A DNA stretch of 64,000 bases from Spiro-02 sp034114085 (lineage in GTDB: Bacteria > Spirochaetota > Spirochaetia > Sphaerochaetales > Sphaerochaetaceae). The stretch spans positions 60,773 to 124,772 of the forward strand of contig JAXEWB010000086.1 in assembly GCA_034114085.1 (NCBI GenBank), read 5' to 3'. The notes beneath the pieces were generated by a model. That model did not search any database, was not told the DNA's origin, and was given only the letters and a program-made list of their open reading frames with translations. The position numbers and the translations under genes were made by a program. Below are positions 9,484 through 18,047 of this stretch, piece by piece; positions within the stretch are counted from its first letter, which is position 1; every line of letters begins with the position of its first letter.

Positions 9484-9569
9484 AATGGATCTCCTTTTGT
9501 GTGAGAAAAGACAGCAAGTATTTTGTCTCTCCTTTTGAATTGAAAGCAAAGCACCTGATGCGATAATTC

Positions 9570-9598
9570 ATCCTATGACAGGAATATTGACTTGTCAA
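9570..9598 (-). promoter_or_regulatory. Promoter of the sulfatase/transporter operon
   Basis: On the minus strand TTGACA (9598-9593) and TAGGAT (9575-9570) are 17 bases apart. The -35 box abuts the 30-base AT-rich element described next. Confidence 0.75.
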
Positions 9599-9627
9599 CA
9601 AGTTTTTAAAAACCTTTTAAAAAGTAT
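9598..9627. promoter_or_regulatory. Putative operator, copy 1 of a 30-bp AT-rich element
   Basis: The plus strand reads ACAAGTTTTTAAAA, then ACC, then TTTTAAAAAGTAT. The same element, reversed and differing only in the three middle bases, is at 10494-10523. Each copy sits directly upstream of the -35 box of one of two divergent operons. It is itself a loose inverted repeat. A regulator site (probably ROK) or a paired UP element would both explain it. Confidence 0.65.
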
Positions 9628-9710
9628 TTTTCTTATTGCGGGATGCATGTTATTGTATGAGATGTTTCATGATAATGATATCTAAGGAGGACCAGGATTA
9701 TTGCTTGGTA

Positions 9711-10319
9711 ATGGAAATGGCGATTAAATTATTTGTTTTCGATATGGGCAATGTTTTGATTGAAGAACGGCATGTCTGGCCTGCCGTCTTTAGGAAATTC
9801 GGAATTGATGTAAAGAATATCAGGGACCTCGGTCCCAATGCGACATCTGCGATCCAGCGAATGTTGGTTTCTGATATGGATGAACAAGAATTCTGGAATA
9901 TGGTTGAACTTGACATGCAGAAATGCGTCGAGTGGAAAGGCATACTCTCCGATTCATATACTTGTATGGAACTTCCAGGGACAAGGGCCGTTATTGGGCA
10001 GTTGCTGGCGAATGGGAACAGAGTCGTTTGCGGAACGAACAACATTCGCCCCTTTTATGAGAAAATCAAGGCAGGAGGGTATTATGATACATTTCAGAGA
10101 ACTTACAGTTCTTTTAAAATTGGACTCAGCAAGCCTGATCCTGAATTTTGGAAATACATTGCCGATAAAGAAGGAGTCCGGTTGGATGAAATGTTCTTTA
10201 CCGACGATCTTTCTCGCAATATAGAAGCCGCCAAATCTTTGGGAATCAAGACGCATCTTTTTACCAACGCCGAATGTCTGGCGAACGCTTTGAATGATAT
10301 ACCTACGATGGACACATGA
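9711..10319 (+). CDS. HAD-superfamily phosphatase (YihX-like)
   Basis: The product is ~202 residues. Motif I is FDMGNVL, the DxGN form seen in glucose-1-phosphate phosphatase YihX relatives; motif II is GTNNIRP; the lysine is in LSKPDPEFW; motif IV is FTDDLSRNIEAA. It probably dephosphorylates a sugar phosphate in the cytoplasm. The start is uncertain: AAGGAGG at 9684-9690 is 14 bases before an in-frame TTG (9705) and 20 before this ATG; an ATG at 9717 is also possible. It sits between the two mirror-image operators. Confidence 0.8.
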   Translation: MEMAIKLFVFDMGNVLIEERHVWPAVFRKFGIDVKNIRDLGPNATSAIQRMLVSDMDEQEFWNMVELDMQKCVEWKGILSDSYTCMELPGTRAVIGQLLANGNRVVCGTNNIRPFYEKIKAGGYYDTFQRTYSSFKIGLSKPDPEFWKYIADKEGVRLDEMFFTDDLSRNIEAAKSLGIKTHLFTNAECLANALNDIPTMDT

Positions 10320-10493
10320 GAGGTTTCCATCGGCTGTATTCCATTTTTTTTGTCCATCGTATTAGTGGAAAGTAAAAGAAGAACGTTTTGAAAACCGGCA
10401 ATTTGATGGTGTTCAAGTATCGCGACTTGTATTTGGATAGTATCAGGAAGGCGTTCTTCTCTGCTTGGATGTAGAGATGGAATATGGTAGCGC

Positions 10494-10523
10494 ATACTTT
10501 TTAAAATACTTTTAAAAACTTGT
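10494..10523. promoter_or_regulatory. Putative operator, copy 2 of the 30-bp AT-rich element
   Basis: The plus strand reads ATACTTTTTAAAA, then TAC, then TTTTAAAAACTTGT, which is the reverse complement of the element at 9598-9627 with 27 of 30 bases identical. It touches the -35 box of the dehydrogenase promoter, the same geometry as copy 1. Confidence 0.65.
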
Positions 10524-10551
10524 TTACAGATGAATCCAATGATGTTAACCT
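10523..10551 (+). promoter_or_regulatory. Promoter of the dehydrogenase-kinase operon
   Basis: TTTACA (10523-10528) and TAACCT (10546-10551) are 17 bases apart and directly follow the AT-rich element, matching the layout of the divergent promoter at 9570-9598. Confidence 0.6.
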
Positions 10552-10580
10552 AATGTCAGCAGAAAAGGGGGAGATACCAC

Positions 10581-11621
10581 ATGGAAGCGATGATGCTCCA
10601 AGAAATCATGACGGCGCCGTATGAAATAGAGTTCAAGGAAGTTCCTGTTCCTGAAGTCAAGGATAATGAAGTTCTGATCCGTATCATGTATATAGGCGTG
10701 TGTGGAAGCGATATCCATGTATATCACGGCAAACATCCATTTACAAAATACCCTGTTACTCAAGGGCATGAAGTATCGGGTCAGATTGTTGCGTTCGGCA
10801 AAGCCGTCACTGATCTTTCTGTGGGACAGAAAGTAACCATTGAACCACAGATTGTCTGTGGAAAGTGCTATCCTTGCCGTCATGGCAAGTACAACCTGTG
10901 CGAAGAACTCAAGGTGAGGGGGTTTCAGGCGACGGGAACCGCTTCGACATATTATGCCATAGAACGAAACAGGGTGACTCCACTTCCCGATAGTATGGAT
11001 TATACAGATGGAGCCATGATTGAGCCTCTTGCTGTTGCCGTTCATGCAGTTTGTAGGGTAGGCGATGTCAATGGTATGAATATCGCGGTAATAGGAGCCG
11101 GTCCGATTGGGAACTTGGTTGCACAGGTCGCGAAAGGAATGGGTGCGGCGAAGGTTCTTATTACCGATGTGAGTGACTATCGTCTTGAATTAGCCAGGAA
11201 ATGTGGAGTTGATGCGGCATATAATACCTCCAAAGTCGATTTTGGCGATGCGATGGTGGATGTTTTCGGCTCTGATAAGGCGGATGTGATTTATGAATGC
11301 GCTGGGAATGATATCACAATGGGTCAGGCGATCAAGCATGCTCGCAAAGGAAGCACAATCATTCTGGTGGCTGTATATGCTGGAATGGCTACTGTCGATT
11401 TGGCGGTACTCAATGACCATGAACTCGATTTGAATACTACGATGATGTACCGACATGAAGATTATCTGAAAGGTATTGAATTGATCGCATCTGGAAAGAT
11501 TCAACTGAAGATATTGCAAAGTAGAGTGTTCCCATTCAGACAATACTTGGATGCATATGCATATATTGACCAGAACCGAGAAACTACGATGAAGGTCCTG
11601 ATCGATGTTCAAGACCAATAA
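10581..11621 (+). CDS. Zinc-dependent alcohol/polyol dehydrogenase (MDR family)
   Basis: The product is 346 residues. Catalytic zinc ligands are Cys41 (GVCGSDIH), His63 and Glu64 (QGHEVSG). The structural zinc lobe is complete: Cys93, 96, 99 and 107. The Rossmann motif GAGPIGNLVAQVAKGMGA is near residue 173. The family oxidises secondary hydroxyls of polyols, threonine or sugar acids with NAD(P). It is the first gene of a rightward unit with a PfkB kinase, so a sequence of oxidation then phosphorylation is likely. GGGGGAG precedes the ATG; an ATG three codons on is an alternative start. Confidence 0.88.
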   Translation: MEAMMLQEIMTAPYEIEFKEVPVPEVKDNEVLIRIMYIGVCGSDIHVYHGKHPFTKYPVTQGHEVSGQIVAFGKAVTDLSVGQKVTIEPQIVCGKCYPCRHGKYNLCEELKVRGFQATGTASTYYAIERNRVTPLPDSMDYTDGAMIEPLAVAVHAVCRVGDVNGMNIAVIGAGPIGNLVAQVAKGMGAAKVLITDVSDYRLELARKCGVDAAYNTSKVDFGDAMVDVFGSDKADVIYECAGNDITMGQAIKHARKGSTIILVAVYAGMATVDLAVLNDHELDLNTTMMYRHEDYLKGIELIASGKIQLKILQSRVFPFRQYLDAYAYIDQNRETTMKVLIDVQDQ

Positions 11622-11718
11622 GCAGGATTCTGTGTTCTTGCGGGAACTTGTGGGAATGTTAGTATTGTTACCGCTATGAAATTCCCCCTGAATTAAAAAA
11701 GGTTTTATGAGGTAGAAC

Positions 11719-12675
11719 ATGTTTGATGCCGTCGCCCTTGGTGAATTGTTGGTTGATTTTGCCTGTACACAAATAAATAGGGATGGATATCCTATTTTAG
11801 ATGCCCATCCCGGCGGTGCGCCTGCGAATTTTCTAGCTACAATTCAACGTTTTGGTGGAAAGACCGCCCTGATCGGTAAAGTAGGGACGGATGCATTTGG
11901 ACAATTGCTTCGCAAAACTCTCAGTGACATTGGAATCAACGATGAGGGAATCATTTCGGAAGACGATGTCTTTACGACGCTCGCATTTGTCACCTTCAAT
12001 GAATTTCATGACCGGCAGTTTTCATTTGCGAGAAAACCGGGTGCCGATACTTGCTTGGAGCAGGGTGAAGTCGTTGTACGACTTATCGATGATGCCAAGG
12101 TGTTTCATTTCGGGACGCTTTCTCTGACTGAAGAACCCGCCCGTGGAGCGACCCGATTCGCTGTGGAATATGCCCGTTCACAGGGGATTCTCATCTCCTA
12201 TGATCCAAATTTGCGCAAGCCGCTTTGGAAAGAACTGGATAATGCGAAACAACAGATGTTCTGGGGGCTGGGTATGGCGGATGTTGTGAAAATGAGCGAT
12301 GAAGAAGTCCTTTTCATGTTCGGGAACGAGTCCTTGGAAAAAATCGCCACGGCAATTGTTCGCGATTATAACGTGAAACTGGTCTATATCACACTTGGTA
12401 AGGACGGCTGTATATTCGCGAACCAGCATGGGGTAGGGACGGCCGGTACATACGATGACGGCATCGTCGTATGCGACACCACAGGGGCGGGAGATATATT
12501 CGGGGGCAGCGCCATGTGGGCTTTGTTGCAGACAGGCAAGAGCCCTGACGAACTGACGCTTGAAGAACTCTATCGGATTGTGAGGTTCGCGACTATCAGC
12601 GCCGGTATATCGACTACACGTACCGGCGGTATCAGCAGTATCCCATCATTGTCCGAAATTATAAGGAGGATGTGA
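11719..12675 (+). CDS. PfkB-family sugar kinase (fructokinase-like)
   Basis: The product is 318 residues. The N-terminal PfkB signature reads GGAPANFLATIQRFGGKTAL and the C-terminal one DTTGAGDIFGGSAMWALL with the catalytic aspartate. The opening FDAVALGELLVDF is typical of fructokinase/KDG-kinase members. It phosphorylates a sugar or keto-sugar with ATP. The stop codon overlaps the next start by one base (TGATG), implying translational coupling. Fructose, 2-keto-3-deoxygluconate or tagatose derivatives are all possible substrates. Confidence 0.88.
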   Translation: MFDAVALGELLVDFACTQINRDGYPILDAHPGGAPANFLATIQRFGGKTALIGKVGTDAFGQLLRKTLSDIGINDEGIISEDDVFTTLAFVTFNEFHDRQFSFARKPGADTCLEQGEVVVRLIDDAKVFHFGTLSLTEEPARGATRFAVEYARSQGILISYDPNLRKPLWKELDNAKQQMFWGLGMADVVKMSDEEVLFMFGNESLEKIATAIVRDYNVKLVYITLGKDGCIFANQHGVGTAGTYDDGIVVCDTTGAGDIFGGSAMWALLQTGKSPDELTLEELYRIVRFATISAGISTTRTGGISSIPSLSEIIRRM

Positions 12676-13055
12676 TGGAAAACATTACAGGCGTGCAACA
12701 TATTGGAATGCCAGTCGATGACAGTGCCGCGACCGTTGCCTTCTATGCGCAGCTAGGCTTTTCGATTGCTTATGAAACACTCAACGGTACGGAACGTGTA
12801 GCGTTCTTGAAGAAGGGCGACCTTGTCATTGAAACATATGAAAACCATCAGGCAGCCCTATGCGATGGGGCATGGGATCATATAGCTCTCGATGTCGTTG
12901 ATATTCACAAAGCTTGGAAGGAGATTGTTGAAGGCTTGGGGATACCAAGTATTGAAGGCTCGATTCAGACTCTCCCGTTCTGGAAGTCGGGGGTCAAATT
13001 TTTTACCGTCCAAGGACCCAACAGGGAAAAGATTGAATTTAGCCAGATACTCTAG
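12675..13055 (+). CDS. VOC/glyoxalase-fold protein
   Basis: The product is 126 residues with two beta-alpha-beta-beta-beta modules: GVQHIGMPVDDSAATVAFYA at the start and WDHIALDVVDIHKAW in the middle, ending PNREKIEFSQ. Candidate metal ligands are His10, Glu54, His74 and Glu122 by position. AAGGAGG is five bases before this ATG; a GTG one codon earlier is less well spaced. It could be a lyase, an isomerase or a dioxygenase-like enzyme acting on the product of the neighbouring kinase and dehydrogenase. Confidence 0.8.
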   Translation: MENITGVQHIGMPVDDSAATVAFYAQLGFSIAYETLNGTERVAFLKKGDLVIETYENHQAALCDGAWDHIALDVVDIHKAWKEIVEGLGIPSIEGSIQTLPFWKSGVKFFTVQGPNREKIEFSQIL

Positions 13056-13168
13056 TCTGGTATACGCCGCGAACAGGATGTCGATGAATCTATAAGTTTC
13101 CAAAAATAATTTTACATGGCATGTGAAATCTGCTCGCCCCGTGTGCGCATCCAATATAAGGAAATGAT

Positions 13169-15067
13169 ATGAAACAGTTTATCCATGAAATACCAAGTCC
13201 AAGTCAGAATCCGGCGATCGAGAGCCATTACAATGTCGTAGTTGTCGGTGGTGGTATGAGCGGTCTTTGCGCGGCGATTGCATCTGCCAGACAGGGGGCG
13301 AGAACCGCATTAGTTCAAGAGAGAAGCGTATATGGCGGAAATGCCAGTTCGGAAAACAGAATGCATATCAGCGGGGCTTCCTGTCATTGGGGAAAAAAGA
13401 ATGCCGCAGAGACTGGTATTCTTATGGAATTGCAACTAGACAATAAGTACCTGAACGACAGTTACAATTATTCCATCTGGGACGGTGTCCTGTGGGCGAA
13501 AGTCAAGGAAACGAAGAATCTTGACAGCTACATGAATACCACTATGGATCGAGTATTTTCAAATGGAGAGAAAATCCAGTCAATCGAGTGTTACCAAATG
13601 ACTACTGAAATTCGGTATCATTTTACCGCCGATATTTTTATCGATGCTACGGGAAACGGTAGCCTTGCATATTTCGCCGGCAATGAATATGTCATTGGCA
13701 GGGAAGATTCTGCCACCTATTCTGAGAAAGACGCTCCAAAAGTCCCCGATGGAGAGACGATGGGCAATACCATCTACTTCGTCGCTCACGATACTGGTCG
13801 CCCCGTCAAATTTATCAAACCCGATTGGGCCTATTCCTTTGCCGACGAGACGTTTTTCAAACATCGGTATCATGGAAATGTCGTCGTTTACCATGACGCT
13901 GACGATGTCGTTGTATTGAAAGGCGATGAAGATTATGAAGATCATCGCGATCAACTGGTGGAAAAATATGATGTGAAATCCGGTTATTGGTGGATTGAGC
14001 TTGGTGGCGACTGGGACGATATCATCAAACAGTCTGAAGATATCCGCTGGGAGCTGTACAAAACTATTTATGGAGTCTGGGACCATATCAAGAACTATGG
14101 GGATCATGGTGCGGAAAACTACGAACTTGATTGGGTAGGCAATCTTTCCGGATGGAGGGAAAGCCGTAGGATTCTCGGTGACTATGTACTTACTGAAAAC
14201 GATATCCTGGCAAATCGCATATTTGACGATGGCGTGGCGTATGGCGGTTGGCCGATGGATGAGCATGTGGCGGGTGGTTTTCGCGCGATAGGGCAGATTC
14301 CCTCTCGGGTTCGTTCATTTCCCGGTTTCTATTCCATTCCGTATGGCTGTTATTGTGCGAAGAACATCAGAAATCTGATGCTCGCCGGTCGTGATATCAG
14401 TTGTTCCAAGCTCGCTATGGGTTCGACAAGGGTGATGGCGACTTGTGCGGTTGGAGGACAAGCGGCGGGAACGGCCGCGGCTATGGCATCCCTGTCACAT
14501 CTCGACCCAAGAGAATTTGGTGAACGGCGTATTCAGGATTTGCGCCAACAGTTACTCAAGGATGATTGTTTTATCCCCGGTTTGAAAAATGAAGATCCCA
14601 ACGATTTGGCGAGAAGCGCTATTGTTTCCGCAACCAGTGAGAAAACTTCGGCGCAACGTGTTATCAATGGGTATTCAAGAAACATTGGTGCTGATATCAA
14701 CGAATGGATTTCCGATGGAATCGGAGCGGACGGAGAGACGTTGTTGTTGAGACTGGCCCAGATAAGCGAGGTCCGTCAGGTACGGATCGCTTTTGATCCT
14801 GATCTTTCTGAGGAGAGATGTATTTCCGTCTCCAAGGCATTTTTGGAAAAGGAGCCATTGGGTGTTTCCGGACATTTGGTAAAGGATTTTACGGTCACTG
14901 CGTTGCTGGGGAATGAAAGCGTTTTGTCGCAGAGTATCAGGGGCAATTATCAACGGCTATGTATCATTGATTTTGAGAAACCGATAGAGTGTGACGTTAT
15001 TTCCATTTGTATCAAATCTACCAATGGGTATCCTGATGCCAAAGTTTTTGAGGTACGGATATATTGA
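13169..15067 (+). CDS. FAD-dependent oxidoreductase (FAD_oxidored family) of glycan loci
   Basis: The product is 632 residues. An N-terminal dinucleotide-binding motif VVVGGGMSGLCAAIASARQG (residues ~24-43) is followed by the family-typical GGNASSENRMHISGA. A second conserved block, NLMLAGRDISCSKLAMGSTR, is near residue 410. Residues ~490-632 form a beta-rich tail. There is no signal peptide. Members are often found beside polysaccharide-degrading genes, with unknown substrates. A weak match to the 30-bp AT-rich element lies upstream near 13091-13117. It closes the rightward glycan set. Confidence 0.85.
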   Translation: MKQFIHEIPSPSQNPAIESHYNVVVVGGGMSGLCAAIASARQGARTALVQERSVYGGNASSENRMHISGASCHWGKKNAAETGILMELQLDNKYLNDSYNYSIWDGVLWAKVKETKNLDSYMNTTMDRVFSNGEKIQSIECYQMTTEIRYHFTADIFIDATGNGSLAYFAGNEYVIGREDSATYSEKDAPKVPDGETMGNTIYFVAHDTGRPVKFIKPDWAYSFADETFFKHRYHGNVVVYHDADDVVVLKGDEDYEDHRDQLVEKYDVKSGYWWIELGGDWDDIIKQSEDIRWELYKTIYGVWDHIKNYGDHGAENYELDWVGNLSGWRESRRILGDYVLTENDILANRIFDDGVAYGGWPMDEHVAGGFRAIGQIPSRVRSFPGFYSIPYGCYCAKNIRNLMLAGRDISCSKLAMGSTRVMATCAVGGQAAGTAAAMASLSHLDPREFGERRIQDLRQQLLKDDCFIPGLKNEDPNDLARSAIVSATSEKTSAQRVINGYSRNIGADINEWISDGIGADGETLLLRLAQISEVRQVRIAFDPDLSEERCISVSKAFLEKEPLGVSGHLVKDFTVTALLGNESVLSQSIRGNYQRLCIIDFEKPIECDVISICIKSTNGYPDAKVFEVRIY

Positions 15068-15105
15068 TCTGCCCTACAGCCATCCATGACGGCACCGCCC
15101 CTCTT

Positions 15106-15134
15106 TTGCACAATCCCCCGAAAATCGCTATGCT
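15106..15134 (+). promoter_or_regulatory. Promoter of trmO, predicted leaderless
   Basis: TTGCAC (15106-15111) and TATGCT (15129-15134) are 17 bases apart. Only six bases separate the -10 box from the ATG, so the transcript should begin at the start codon itself. No ribosome binding site is present. Confidence 0.6.
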
Positions 15135-15140
15135 GTTTCC

Positions 15141-15833
15141 ATGGCTCTTGTTTCACCAATCTCTATGAAGATTATCGCCCGAATGCATAGCGACTTCCCC
15201 ACGAAATTCGGCATCCCCCGCCAAAGCGGTCTGGCGGAAGACCTCCGGTCCATCGTAGTTTTCGAGCCGGAATTCAGGAACCCCGACGCGGTGCGGGGCT
15301 TGGAGGAATTTTCCCATATCTGGCTGATCTGGCAGTTTTCCGAGTCCTTGCGGGAGACTTGGTCTCCGACTGTACGTCCTCCGCGGCTAGGGGGAAGCGT
15401 CCGCAAAGGGGTGTTCGCCACCCGTTCCCCGTTCAGGCCGAACGGCATCGGCCTCTCATCGGTGAAATTGGACTCCATTGAAATGCTCCCGGAACTGGGG
15501 CCTGTCTTGCATGTCTCCGGCGCCGACCTGATGGACGGGACGCCGATATTCGATGTCAAACCATACTTGCCGTTCGTAGACGGGCATCCCGATGCGACGG
15601 GAGGCTTCGCCGACCGTTTCAAGGACTATTCCCTGCAAGTCGTCTTTCCAGAAGAACTGCTGGCGCTTGTTCCGTCCGACCATCGTCAGGCGTTGGTCAA
15701 GGTGCTTTCCCTGGATCCCCGGCCTTCGTATCAGAATGACCCCAGCCGGGTCTATGGCATGTCGTTCGCCGGGTTGGATATCAGGTTCGTCGTTCATGGC
15801 GAAATCCTTTCCGTAGTACAGGTCGTCAAGTAA
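15141..15833 (+). CDS. trmO: tRNA (N6-threonylcarbamoyladenosine37-N6)-methyltransferase TrmO
   Basis: The product is 230 residues. It carries the TrmO/YaeB signature almost intact: FGIPRQSGLAEDL, DAVRGLEEFSHIWLIWQF, TVRPPRLGGSVRKGVFATRS, FRPNGIGLS and LMDGTPIFDVKPYLPF. The enzyme methylates t6A37 in some tRNAs using S-adenosylmethionine, with an all-beta fold. The C-terminal part (SDHRQALVKVL then DPRPSYQNDPSRVYG) matches the dimer-forming tail of the family. The gene stands alone. The chosen ATG coincides with the predicted transcript start; an ATG at 15165 is an alternative. Confidence 0.93.
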   Translation: MALVSPISMKIIARMHSDFPTKFGIPRQSGLAEDLRSIVVFEPEFRNPDAVRGLEEFSHIWLIWQFSESLRETWSPTVRPPRLGGSVRKGVFATRSPFRPNGIGLSSVKLDSIEMLPELGPVLHVSGADLMDGTPIFDVKPYLPFVDGHPDATGGFADRFKDYSLQVVFPEELLALVPSDHRQALVKVLSLDPRPSYQNDPSRVYGMSFAGLDIRFVVHGEILSVVQVVK

Positions 15834-15902
15834 TCTGCCGCTTGTTTTTCCCTGTAATGTACCGTTCGTGAGTTTCCTTTCTGTTAAAAAAAAGAGGAAA
15901 AC

Positions 15903-15931
15903 TTGCATCATTTTCAATCTGGATGTATAAT
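15903..15931 (+). promoter_or_regulatory. Strong promoter of the KamA-family gene
   Basis: TTGCAT (15903-15908) and a perfect TATAAT (15926-15931) are 17 bases apart. The predicted leader is ~110 bases and begins with a hairpin, CCCTCA (15941-15946) pairing with TGAGGG (15957-15962), followed by an apparently unused GAGGAGG at 15967-15973. Confidence 0.75.
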
Positions 15932-15997
15932 TAACAAATTCCCTCATCGCCTGCCGTGAGGGAAAAGAGGAGGGATTGACGGCCATCAGGATTCTTG

Positions 15998-16051
15998 ATG
16001 TCGGCAATCATCGCCCCTGACATTCCGTTATTGCATCCAATATTGGAATGA
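15998..16051 (+). CDS. Possible leader peptide overlapping the KamA-family start
   Basis: A 17-codon frame (begins MSAIIAPD, ends HPILE) stops in the ATGA that also holds the start codon of the next gene. The downstream gene has no ribosome binding site of its own at that ATG, so coupling through this frame would explain its translation. Its own site (AGGATT) is weak. It may be chance. Confidence 0.25.
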   Translation: MSAIIAPDIPLLHPILE

Positions 16052-17172
16052 ATAAAAAAAAGGCACAGATGAAGGATTGGAAAAAAGAACTTACGAATTG
16101 TATTCAGTCGGCTGAGGAGTTGGCTCGGTATCTTCCTTTGACGGAAAAGGAAAAAAACATACTGTCCCATATCATTGAAAAGTACCCCATGGCGATTACG
16201 CCATACTACCTGTCCTTGATCGACAAGGACGACCCGAAAGACCCCATCCGCAGAATGTGCGTTCCTACGTTGGATGAATCGCTGTTCGGCGGAGTCGACG
16301 ACACCAGCGGCGAGGCGGACAACACCATTCTACCGGGACTGCAACACAAATACACCCAGACCGCGCTGATTCTCTCCACGAACCAATGCGCCATGTATTG
16401 CCGCCATTGTTTCCGAAAACGTATGGTCGGAACCGATACCGATGAAATCATGCGACATTTTCCGGAGATTCTGGGTTATATTTCCGAGCATCCTGAGATA
16501 ACCAACGTCCTGATTTCCGGTGGCGATGCGTTCCTGAACAGCACCCGCGCATTGGAACGATATCTGGAGGGGCTGTCCAGGATCGAGCATCTTGATTTCA
16601 TCCGGTTCGGTACGAGAACGCCAGTCGTCTTTCCTGAAAGGATTAGCGGGGACGATGAACTACTGAATCTCCTGGCTGTCATCTCCCAGAAAAAACAGCT
16701 TTATGTCGTTACGCAATTCAACCATGTCAAGGAATTGACCGACCAGGCGATCGAGGCTATCCATGCGTTGCTGCGTTGTGGCGTCGTGGTCAAGAACCAG
16801 ACCGTATTGTTGCGTGGAGTCAATGACACGCCCGAAGCCCTCGGCGCACTTTTGAAAAAACTGACGGCTTGCGGTGTAGTTCCGTACTATATCTTCCAAT
16901 GCCGGCCCGCCGCCGGGGTGAAAAACCTATTCCAAGTGCCATTGTTGGAAGGATATGCTATAGTACAGCATGCGAAGGCCATGCAGAACGGACAAGGGAA
17001 ATGCATCAAGTATTGCATGTCGCATCCCCGCGGAAAAATTGAAATTCTGGGGATGATGAACGACGAGATGCTGTTTCAGTTTCATCAGGCCAAGGATCCT
17101 GCGGAACTCGGGAATCTGTTCACGGTACGTCTTCGCGAAACTCAGGGGTGGCTGGATGAAAACCTTTCTTGA
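16048..17172 (+). CDS. KamA-family radical SAM protein (lysine 2,3-aminomutase-like)
   Basis: The product is 374 residues. The radical-SAM cluster motif CAMYCRHC supplies Cys114, 118 and 121, preceded by ALILSTNQ. Family marks are LISGGDAFLN, IRFGTRTPVVFPERIS, VTQFNHVKELT and VPYYIFQCRPAAGV. The C-terminal SHPRGKIEI holds a lysine where aminomutases bind pyridoxal phosphate. The protein could be a lysine or glutamate 2,3-aminomutase or the EF-P-modifying EpmB type; no EF-P or EpmA gene is adjacent. The start is either this ATG, lacking a clear binding site but overlapping a small frame, or an ATG at 16069 with AAAGG before it. Confidence 0.85.
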   Translation: MNKKKAQMKDWKKELTNCIQSAEELARYLPLTEKEKNILSHIIEKYPMAITPYYLSLIDKDDPKDPIRRMCVPTLDESLFGGVDDTSGEADNTILPGLQHKYTQTALILSTNQCAMYCRHCFRKRMVGTDTDEIMRHFPEILGYISEHPEITNVLISGGDAFLNSTRALERYLEGLSRIEHLDFIRFGTRTPVVFPERISGDDELLNLLAVISQKKQLYVVTQFNHVKELTDQAIEAIHALLRCGVVVKNQTVLLRGVNDTPEALGALLKKLTACGVVPYYIFQCRPAAGVKNLFQVPLLEGYAIVQHAKAMQNGQGKCIKYCMSHPRGKIEILGMMNDEMLFQFHQAKDPAELGNLFTVRLRETQGWLDENLS

Positions 17173-17323
17173 GCGGACGGAGGTTTGCTGTTCCGACAAG
17201 CCTTCGTAGAAAAACGTACGATGGGAAAATGAAACCGTGGCAAGACTCGCAATGTGAATAACGCTGTAATAAAGTTACGGGTGCCGCCGCAGGCGCAGTT
17301 CATTTTCCCGGAAGGAGTTCTCC

Positions 17324-17983
17324 ATGCCCATGCTCTCGGTCAACGGTGTCAATCTGTATTATGAACAGGAAGGGAGCGGACGGCCTTTGCTCCTTGTCCA
17401 TGGCAACGGCGAAGACCATACCATTTTTGACAAGATCATTCCGTTGCTGAAGACGCAGTTTGCCGTCTATGCCATTGATTCCCGCGGCCATGGGAAAAGT
17501 TCGGAAGTCAAGACCTTCGACTATCAGTCCATGGCCGACGACCTTGTCGCTTTTATTTCGGTCCTCGGGCTGGACAAGCCGATGCTGTATGGTTTCAGCG
17601 ATGGAGGAATACTCGGCATCTTGATAGCCTCCCAGCATCCCGACCTACTGTCGCGGATGGTAATCAGCGGGGCGAACGTCACCCCTGACGGTATTCGCAA
17701 GGGGTGGCTTCGACTGTTCAAATTCATCTATCGGCTAACGAAGGAACCGAAGATGAGGATGATGCTGGAACAGCCGAACATCAGCGCCGGGCAATTGGCT
17801 GAGATTGCTATCCCTACTTTGGTCGTCGCGGGGAGCCATGACATGATAGCCCGCGAACATACGGAATATATCGCGAGCCATATCCATGGGTGTCGGTTGA
17901 AGATTCTCGCAGGGGAAGGGCATGGCAGCTATGTCGTCCATAGCGCGAAGCTCTATCCCATCATCCTGGAGGCGTGTGAATGA
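17324..17983 (+). CDS. Alpha/beta hydrolase
   Basis: The product is 219 residues. The fold is shown by LLLVHGNGED (oxyanion region, residue ~23), IDSRGHGKSS, the nucleophile elbow GFSDGG with Ser92, the acid in VVAGSHDMI near residue 171, and the catalytic histidine in GEGHGSYV near 198. The cap between the elbow and the acid is short. GGAAGGAG lies before the ATG. It is cytoplasmic, probably an esterase or lipase-like enzyme; the substrate is unknown. Confidence 0.87.
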   Translation: MPMLSVNGVNLYYEQEGSGRPLLLVHGNGEDHTIFDKIIPLLKTQFAVYAIDSRGHGKSSEVKTFDYQSMADDLVAFISVLGLDKPMLYGFSDGGILGILIASQHPDLLSRMVISGANVTPDGIRKGWLRLFKFIYRLTKEPKMRMMLEQPNISAGQLAEIAIPTLVVAGSHDMIAREHTEYIASHIHGCRLKILAGEGHGSYVVHSAKLYPIILEACE

Positions 17984-18047
17984 TGCGACGTCCTTTGTGG
18001 CCAGTACCTGTCTTGTGGTATCCTTCTGCTTTTTTGGAGATGTGTGG

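Noticed and set aside
10307..10358. Inverted repeat ACGATGGACA/TGTCCATCGT as a terminator
   Set aside because: The arms are exact but ~30 bases apart with a T-run inside the loop rather than after the stem, and the left arm is within the HAD coding end.
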